Positions 6,619 to 10,264 of a stretch of DNA of 10,264 nt are shown one piece after another. Every line of letters starts with the position of its first letter. Positions within the stretch are counted from its first letter, which is position 1. Where the stretch lies: positions 1 to 10,264 of the forward strand of contig JASLAX010000164.1 of the NCBI GenBank assembly GCA_030146875.1. The letters run 5' to 3'. The DNA is from Longimicrobiaceae bacterium (GTDB taxonomy: Bacteria > Gemmatimonadota > Gemmatimonadetes > Longimicrobiales > Longimicrobiaceae). The notes under the pieces are model-generated. The model did no database searches and was not told where the DNA came from. It was given only the letters and a program-made list of their open reading frames with translations. A program made the translations under genes and the position numbers.

Positions 6619-7905
6619 ATGAGACGCAGGAACCCCGTCGTCTTCCTGGTTGCGCTGGCGCTCGCCGCCACGTTCGTCCTTCCCGCCGCCGCGCAGTCGC
6701 GGCGCGGCGGCGCCGCCACGGCCCCGCGGGACACCTCCCGCACGCTGCCGGCGCTGGGCGACCGCGACATGCTGCTGGACGCGGCGCGCTCCGCCTGGCG
6801 CTACGTGGACCGGCAGTACCAGCCCGAGAGCGGCTTCGTCAACTCCGTCATCAACTACCACTACGCCACCGTCTGGGACATCGGCAGCGGGATCGCGGCG
6901 CTGTACTGCGCGCGCCGGCTGGACCTGGTGGCGGACGACGAGTACGACCGGCGCATGCGGCGCACCCTGCGGACGCTCCGCGAGACGAAGATGTTCGACG
7001 GGGTGGCCTTCAACAAGAACTACGCGACCCGCACCGGCGGCATCGCGGGGCGGAACCAGCAGGAGCGCGACCCGGAGCAGCGCGGCTACGGGTGGTCGGC
7101 CACCGACCTGGGCCGGCTGCTCATGATCCTGAAGATCGTGGAGCGCAACGAGCCGCGGTACGCCGAGGAGGTGCGCGCCGTGGTGGCGCGGCTGGACTTC
7201 TCACGCCTGGTGGCGGACGGCTACCTGCGCGGCGAGGACCTCTCCCCGGCGGGGCGGCAGCGCCGCTACCAGGAGGGGAAGCTGGGCTACGAGCAGTACG
7301 CGGCCACCGGCTTCGCCGTCTGGGGCCACCCGGTGGAGAAGGCGCTCTCGCTCACCGAGAACACCTTCCCCGTCACGGTGATGGGCATCCCGCTGCTGGG
7401 CGACAGGCGCGGCTCCTACAACCTGACCAGCGAGCCGCTGGTGATGCTGGGGCTGGAGGCGGGGTGGACCCCCGAGCAGCGCGAGCTGGCGTGGCGGGTG
7501 CTGGCCGCCCAGGAGGAGCGGTGGAGGCGGACGGGCACGGTGACCATGGTGAGCGAGGACGCGCTCAACCGGCCCCCGTACTTCCTCTACTACTCCGTGC
7601 ACTCCAACGGGAAGGAGTTCCCCGTCGAGGCGCCCGACGGCGCGCCGCCGGGGGACACGCCGCGCACGGTGAGCGTGAAGGCCGCCTTCGGGTGGCACGC
7701 GCTGCTCCCCAGCGCCTACACGCTGCTGGGGATTGAGCGGGTGGCGCCGGCCCGCACCGAGCGCGGCTGGGGCGCGGGGGTGTTCGAGGCCGACGGCAGG
7801 GTCTCCGGCGGCGAGAACGTGAACACCGCCGCGGTGGTCCTGGAGGCGGCGCTCTACGCCCGCACGGGCCGCCCGCTGATCGAGGGTCCGCACCCCGCCC
7901 GGTGA
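6619..7905 (+). CDS. Secreted DUF3131-family protein
   Basis: A 428-residue protein with a clear signal peptide (MRRRN, hydrophobic to residue 24, cleavage near AAAQ-S), so it acts in the periplasm or outside. The ATG at 6619 is chosen because the signal peptide begins there; in-frame ATGs at 6550 and 6589 would put charged residues in front of it. AGGA at 6612-6615 is a close-set ribosome site. Motifs typical of DUF3131, as I know the family, are TVWDIGSGIAAL (84-95), FNKNYAT (131-137) and GYGWSATDLGRLL (157-169). Next come GYEQYAATGFAVWG (223-236) and TSEPLVMLGLE (270-280). The C-terminus has NVNTAAVVLEAALYA (400-414). The repeated helix-like segments with conserved Trp, Asp and Glu recall (alpha/alpha)6-barrel carbohydrate enzymes; Asp87, Asp163, Glu227 and Glu272 are candidate active-site residues. 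No function is established to my knowledge. Its place between a GH26 gene and a BcsE-like gene points to work on the same polysaccharide. Confidence 0.85.
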   Translation: MRRRNPVVFLVALALAATFVLPAAAQSRRGGAATAPRDTSRTLPALGDRDMLLDAARSAWRYVDRQYQPESGFVNSVINYHYATVWDIGSGIAALYCARRLDLVADDEYDRRMRRTLRTLRETKMFDGVAFNKNYATRTGGIAGRNQQERDPEQRGYGWSATDLGRLLMILKIVERNEPRYAEEVRAVVARLDFSRLVADGYLRGEDLSPAGRQRRYQEGKLGYEQYAATGFAVWGHPVEKALSLTENTFPVTVMGIPLLGDRRGSYNLTSEPLVMLGLEAGWTPEQRELAWRVLAAQEERWRRTGTVTMVSEDALNRPPYFLYYSVHSNGKEFPVEAPDGAPPGDTPRTVSVKAAFGWHALLPSAYTLLGIERVAPARTERGWGAGVFEADGRVSGGENVNTAAVVLEAALYARTGRPLIEGPHPAR

Positions 7906-7925
7906 GTCGCGGGGGTGGCGCCCCG

Positions 7926-7970
7926 GTGGCGGCGGCGGTCCCGCGGGCGGGCCGCCGCCGCCGCATCTTT
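7926..7970 (+). terminator. Intrinsic terminator of the DUF3131 gene
   Basis: Bases 7928-7938 and 7952-7962 form a perfect 11-bp GGC/GCC stem, extended by a G-U and a G-C pair (7926-7927 with 7963-7964), and a short ATCTTT tail follows. It begins 20 nt after the TGA of the DUF3131 gene, so the next gene pair probably has its own promoter. Confidence 0.8.
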
Positions 7971-8145
7971 GGGGCGCGATCTGGTGCCCCCGCTTGGATT
8001 TCCGCCGCGTTTAGCAAGGGATGGACCACCTTCCGGGCGTGGTCCGTGAATTGCGTCGGCGGGCGGGGGAACGGATTGCGATGGCGATGCCCCAGGGGCG
8101 CGGTGGAGACTCCTCCGCGCTCCGGGCCCGCACCGGTGGACACGG
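7971..8145 (+). promoter_or_regulatory. Leader of the BcsE-like/TPR gene pair
   Basis: About 175 nt between the DUF3131 terminator and the next start codon contain no gene. A 7-bp hairpin (GGACCAC 8023-8029 with GTGGTCC 8039-8045) is visible. TTGGAT at 7994-7999 could be a -35 box but has no good -10 box at the right distance. GGTGGA at 8135-8140 is the ribosome site for the ATG at 8146. Confidence 0.35.
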
Positions 8146-9642
8146 ATGCTCTCGACGGGAATCGAAGCGCTCGACACCCGGCTGGGTGGCCTGGCGCCGG
8201 AACGGTACTTCATCGTCAGCGGGGCGCCAGGCGCGGGGAAGACCTCGGTGGCGCTCCACTTCGTGGGGGCGGGGCTGGAGGCCGGCGAGCGCTGCGCCGT
8301 GCTGACCCAGGACGACCCCGACGACCTGATGGCGCAGGCCGAGTACCTGGGGTACGACTTCCGCCCCGCCGCCGAGGCGGGGCTGCTGGCCGTGCTGCAA
8401 TACCGGCTGGACTTCGCCCACAACTACTCGCGCTTCTCCGATCCCGGGCGGGTGCTGGAGGAGCTGGAGTCGCTGCTGGACGGCGATCCCCCCGCGCGCT
8501 TCGTGATCGACTCCGCCATCCCGTTCGTGGACGGCGACACCGCCGACGCCAGCCCCGCGCTGGCGCACCTCCTGGAGCGGCTGCGCGCCAGCACCTACAT
8601 CACCCTTCCGGGCGACGTGGGGCAGGCGCAGTACTGGCGCATCTACGACCGCATCGTGGCCGGCGCCGCCGGCATCTTCCACGTGGAGCGGGTGGACGGC
8701 CAGGTGCGCGAGCTCTCCATCCGCAAGCTGCGGCAGACGGCGGTGAGCTCCGAAGGCTTCCGCTTCGTGATCCGCCCCGGGCTGGGCGTGGTGGAGCACT
8801 CCGCCGGCCCCGGCCCCCGCGAGATCACCGAGGAGGCGCAGCGCAGGGTGGTGCTGCTGCAGATGGGCGCCGCGCTCTCCGACGAGCTGAAGGCCGGGCT
8901 GGAGCACGCGTACGAGCTGCGCGTCTACGACGCCGTGAACTCCGCCTTCGCCGACCTGGCGACGGGGGCCTTCGGCGCGCTGCTGGTCTCGTTCGACCCC
9001 CGCGACCCCGAGCCCGTCTTCGACCTGGTGCGCCAGCTCCGGTCGGTGGGGAACGGTGCCCCCATCCTGTTCACCAGCGTGTCGCAGGAGCTGCGCAGCA
9101 GCACGCGCGCCCGCGGCCTTCGCGCCGGCGGCGACGACTTCCTGGTGGACGACCTGACCCCCCAGGAGTTCCTGGAGCGGGTGGAGGTGGCGCGCCGCCG
9201 CGGCCACCGCGGCCCGGGCGACGTGGGCGACGGCGAGAGCCTGGTGCTGCAGCCGATGGACGACGACGGCGATCCGGTGGCGATCGACGAGGCCGAGCTG
9301 CGACGGGTGGTGTCGCACCAGGTCCGCTCCGCGAGCCACCCGTTCTTCGCGATCGTGGTGCTGCGCCCGCCGCTGGGCGCCATGGACGAGACCTGGCGGG
9401 TGCTCTGCGATCAGCTCCGCGTGCGCGAGGGCGACCTGGTGGCGCGCACCGAGGACGGGCGCATCGCCATGTACCTGCACGACATCTCGCGCCGGCACGT
9501 GCGCGAGCTGATGGCGCGCATCCGCGAGGCCCACCTGGGGATCGACCTGGGCGAGGAGACCGAGGTGCTGAGCTACCCGGCCGACCGGGAGGAGGTGGAG
9601 TCGTGGCTGACGCGCACGGCGGCGCAGGAGGCGGTCCGGTGA
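8146..9642 (+). CDS. BcsE-like cyclic di-GMP receptor: RecA/KaiC-type ATPase + receiver-like + degenerate GGDEF (GIL) domain
   Basis: A 498-residue cytoplasmic protein, close in length to E. coli BcsE (about 520). Residues 1-215 are a KaiC/RecA-type P-loop domain with GAPGAGKT (26-33) and a Walker B-like strand RFVIDS (118-123). Residues 233-350 look like a receiver domain with an Asp near the acceptor site (Asp284) but DFLVDD where the conserved Lys would be. Residues 395-485 look like a GGDEF domain whose active-site motif is replaced by TEDGRI (435-440) while the inhibitory-site RxxD is kept (REGD, 427-430) at the usual spacing. This order (RecA-like, REC-like, GGDEF-like with RxGD) is that of BcsE, which binds cyclic di-GMP and boosts cellulose secretion; IVVLRPP and EGDLV match the E. 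coli GIL domain as I recall it. The intact Walker A is a clear difference. The stop codon overlaps the GTG of the TPR gene. Alternative reading: a KaiC-type response regulator of unknown role. Confidence 0.8.
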   Translation: MLSTGIEALDTRLGGLAPERYFIVSGAPGAGKTSVALHFVGAGLEAGERCAVLTQDDPDDLMAQAEYLGYDFRPAAEAGLLAVLQYRLDFAHNYSRFSDPGRVLEELESLLDGDPPARFVIDSAIPFVDGDTADASPALAHLLERLRASTYITLPGDVGQAQYWRIYDRIVAGAAGIFHVERVDGQVRELSIRKLRQTAVSSEGFRFVIRPGLGVVEHSAGPGPREITEEAQRRVVLLQMGAALSDELKAGLEHAYELRVYDAVNSAFADLATGAFGALLVSFDPRDPEPVFDLVRQLRSVGNGAPILFTSVSQELRSSTRARGLRAGGDDFLVDDLTPQEFLERVEVARRRGHRGPGDVGDGESLVLQPMDDDGDPVAIDEAELRRVVSHQVRSASHPFFAIVVLRPPLGAMDETWRVLCDQLRVREGDLVARTEDGRIAMYLHDISRRHVRELMARIREAHLGIDLGEETEVLSYPADREEVESWLTRTAAQEAVR

Positions 9643-10264
9643 GCGCTCCCCGGCGGCGCGGCTACGGCGTGCGTCTGGCGGCCATGGTCGTGGGGCTGCT
9701 CGTGATCGTGGGCGGCGCCACCATGGTCCTGCTCCGCGCCCGCCCCACCTTCCAGGTGGACGTGTACGGCAAGGCGGAGGGCACGGGCCTGCGCGGCGAG
9801 GCGGGCGAGATCCGTCCGGCGCGCGCGGCCTCCCTCCGTCTCGGCCGGCTCCCCCCCGGGATGGGGCTGCCGGCCACCGCCTGGGCCGCGCCCGCCCCGG
9901 TGGGTGGCGGCGTGGTGGCCGCGGCCTGGACGGACGCGGGCCTGGACGCACGGCGCAGCACGCTCCTCGGCGAGGCCCGTCGGCTGGCCGCGGCGGGCGC
10001 GTGGGAGAAGGCGCTCCCCATCTACGACCGGCTGGAGCGCGAGGCGCCGATGAACGACGCGGTGGCGCTGGAGCGCGCCCGCGCCATCTCCTGGTCGGGC
10101 GACGACGTCCGCGCCGCCGAAGCCTTCGCCGCCATCGCCGCGCGCCGGCCGAACGACGCGGCGCTGCGGGTGGAGGCGGCGAAGGCGGCCGCCTGGGCCG
10201 GGCGCGACGAGGCCGCCGACGAGCTGGCCACGCAGGCGCTGGCGCTGGACCCCGGCGCCGTGGG
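9639..10264 (+). CDS. Membrane-anchored TPR protein, BcsC-like N-terminal part, 3' partial
   Basis: The GTG at 9639 overlaps the TGA of the BcsE-like gene by four bases (GTGA), a sign of translational coupling. The frame stays open to the window end (208 codons). Arg residues and a hydrophobic segment (about 11-33) form a signal anchor or uncleaved signal peptide. Residues 34-105 are a Gly/Ala/Pro-rich stretch without a recognised fold. From about 107 on, three helix pairs fit tetratricopeptide repeats (107-140, 141-173, 174-207), with phrases such as GAWEKALPIYDRLEREAP and AWAGRDEAADELATQALALDP. TPR proteins of this kind include the periplasmic scaffold part of BcsC and other exopolysaccharide export proteins, which end in an outer-membrane barrel; that end would lie outside the window. 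No other coding frame competes here. Confidence 0.8.
   Translation, partial: MSAPRRRGYGVRLAAMVVGLLVIVGGATMVLLRARPTFQVDVYGKAEGTGLRGEAGEIRPARAASLRLGRLPPGMGLPATAWAAPAPVGGGVVAAAWTDAGLDARRSTLLGEARRLAAAGAWEKALPIYDRLEREAPMNDAVALERARAISWSGDDVRAAEAFAAIAARRPNDAALRVEAAKAAAWAGRDEAADELATQALALDPGAV

Noticed and set aside
2455..6861. Minus-strand open frame of 1468 codons
   Set aside because: It is a different frame over the same genes and the intergenic regions between them, with low-complexity sequence and no motif.
7994..8015. Possible promoter TTGGAT...TTTAGC before the BcsE-like gene
   Set aside because: The spacing between the two hexamers is only about 10 bp, too short for a sigma-70-type promoter.

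Overview
The window is very rich in G+C. Third codon positions are mostly G or C, so long spurious reading frames run opposite the real genes. The intergenic DNA carries clusters of GCGGAG-type repeats. Genes of this style, such repeats and a BcsA-type polymer synthase fit a Gemmatimonadota bacterium of the Longimicrobium kind. That placement is inference; no rRNA or tRNA gene is visible to confirm it.

Layout. Bases 1-573 (+) hold the 3' part of an outer-membrane beta-barrel gene, possibly BcsS-like. Bases 574-1330 contain no gene: they hold a 63-bp direct repeat, a UUCG hairpin, a 415-bp element bounded by ~38-bp inverted repeats, and a terminator. A two-gene minus-strand operon follows: a BcsA-like cellulose synthase with two C-terminal PilZ-like domains (4868-2544), then a membrane-anchored dual-specificity-type phosphatase (2524-1331) 19 nt downstream. 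Upstream on the same strand, behind its own terminator, is a GH26-like lipoprotein gene (6215-5070). Its leader carries a clear cyclic di-GMP-I (GEMM-I) riboswitch. Divergent from it are a secreted DUF3131 protein (6619-7905, +) with its own terminator, and a pair of overlapping genes: a BcsE-like protein (8146-9642) and a TPR protein (9639 to window end).

How it fits together. This looks like an exopolysaccharide locus, for cellulose or a related beta-glycan, with BcsA as the polymerase. GH26 and DUF3131 are candidate envelope enzymes that trim or handle the polymer, and the TPR protein and beta-barrel are candidate export parts. Three separate cyclic di-GMP inputs can be read from the sequence: a riboswitch on the hydrolase, PilZ-like domains on the synthase, and an RxxD I-site in the degenerate GGDEF domain of the BcsE-like protein. 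The BcsE-like protein also keeps an intact Walker A motif, which the Escherichia coli protein, as I recall it, lacks. Together with a phosphatase that has a second, cysteine-less domain, this makes an unusual variant of a Bcs system and is the main point of interest.
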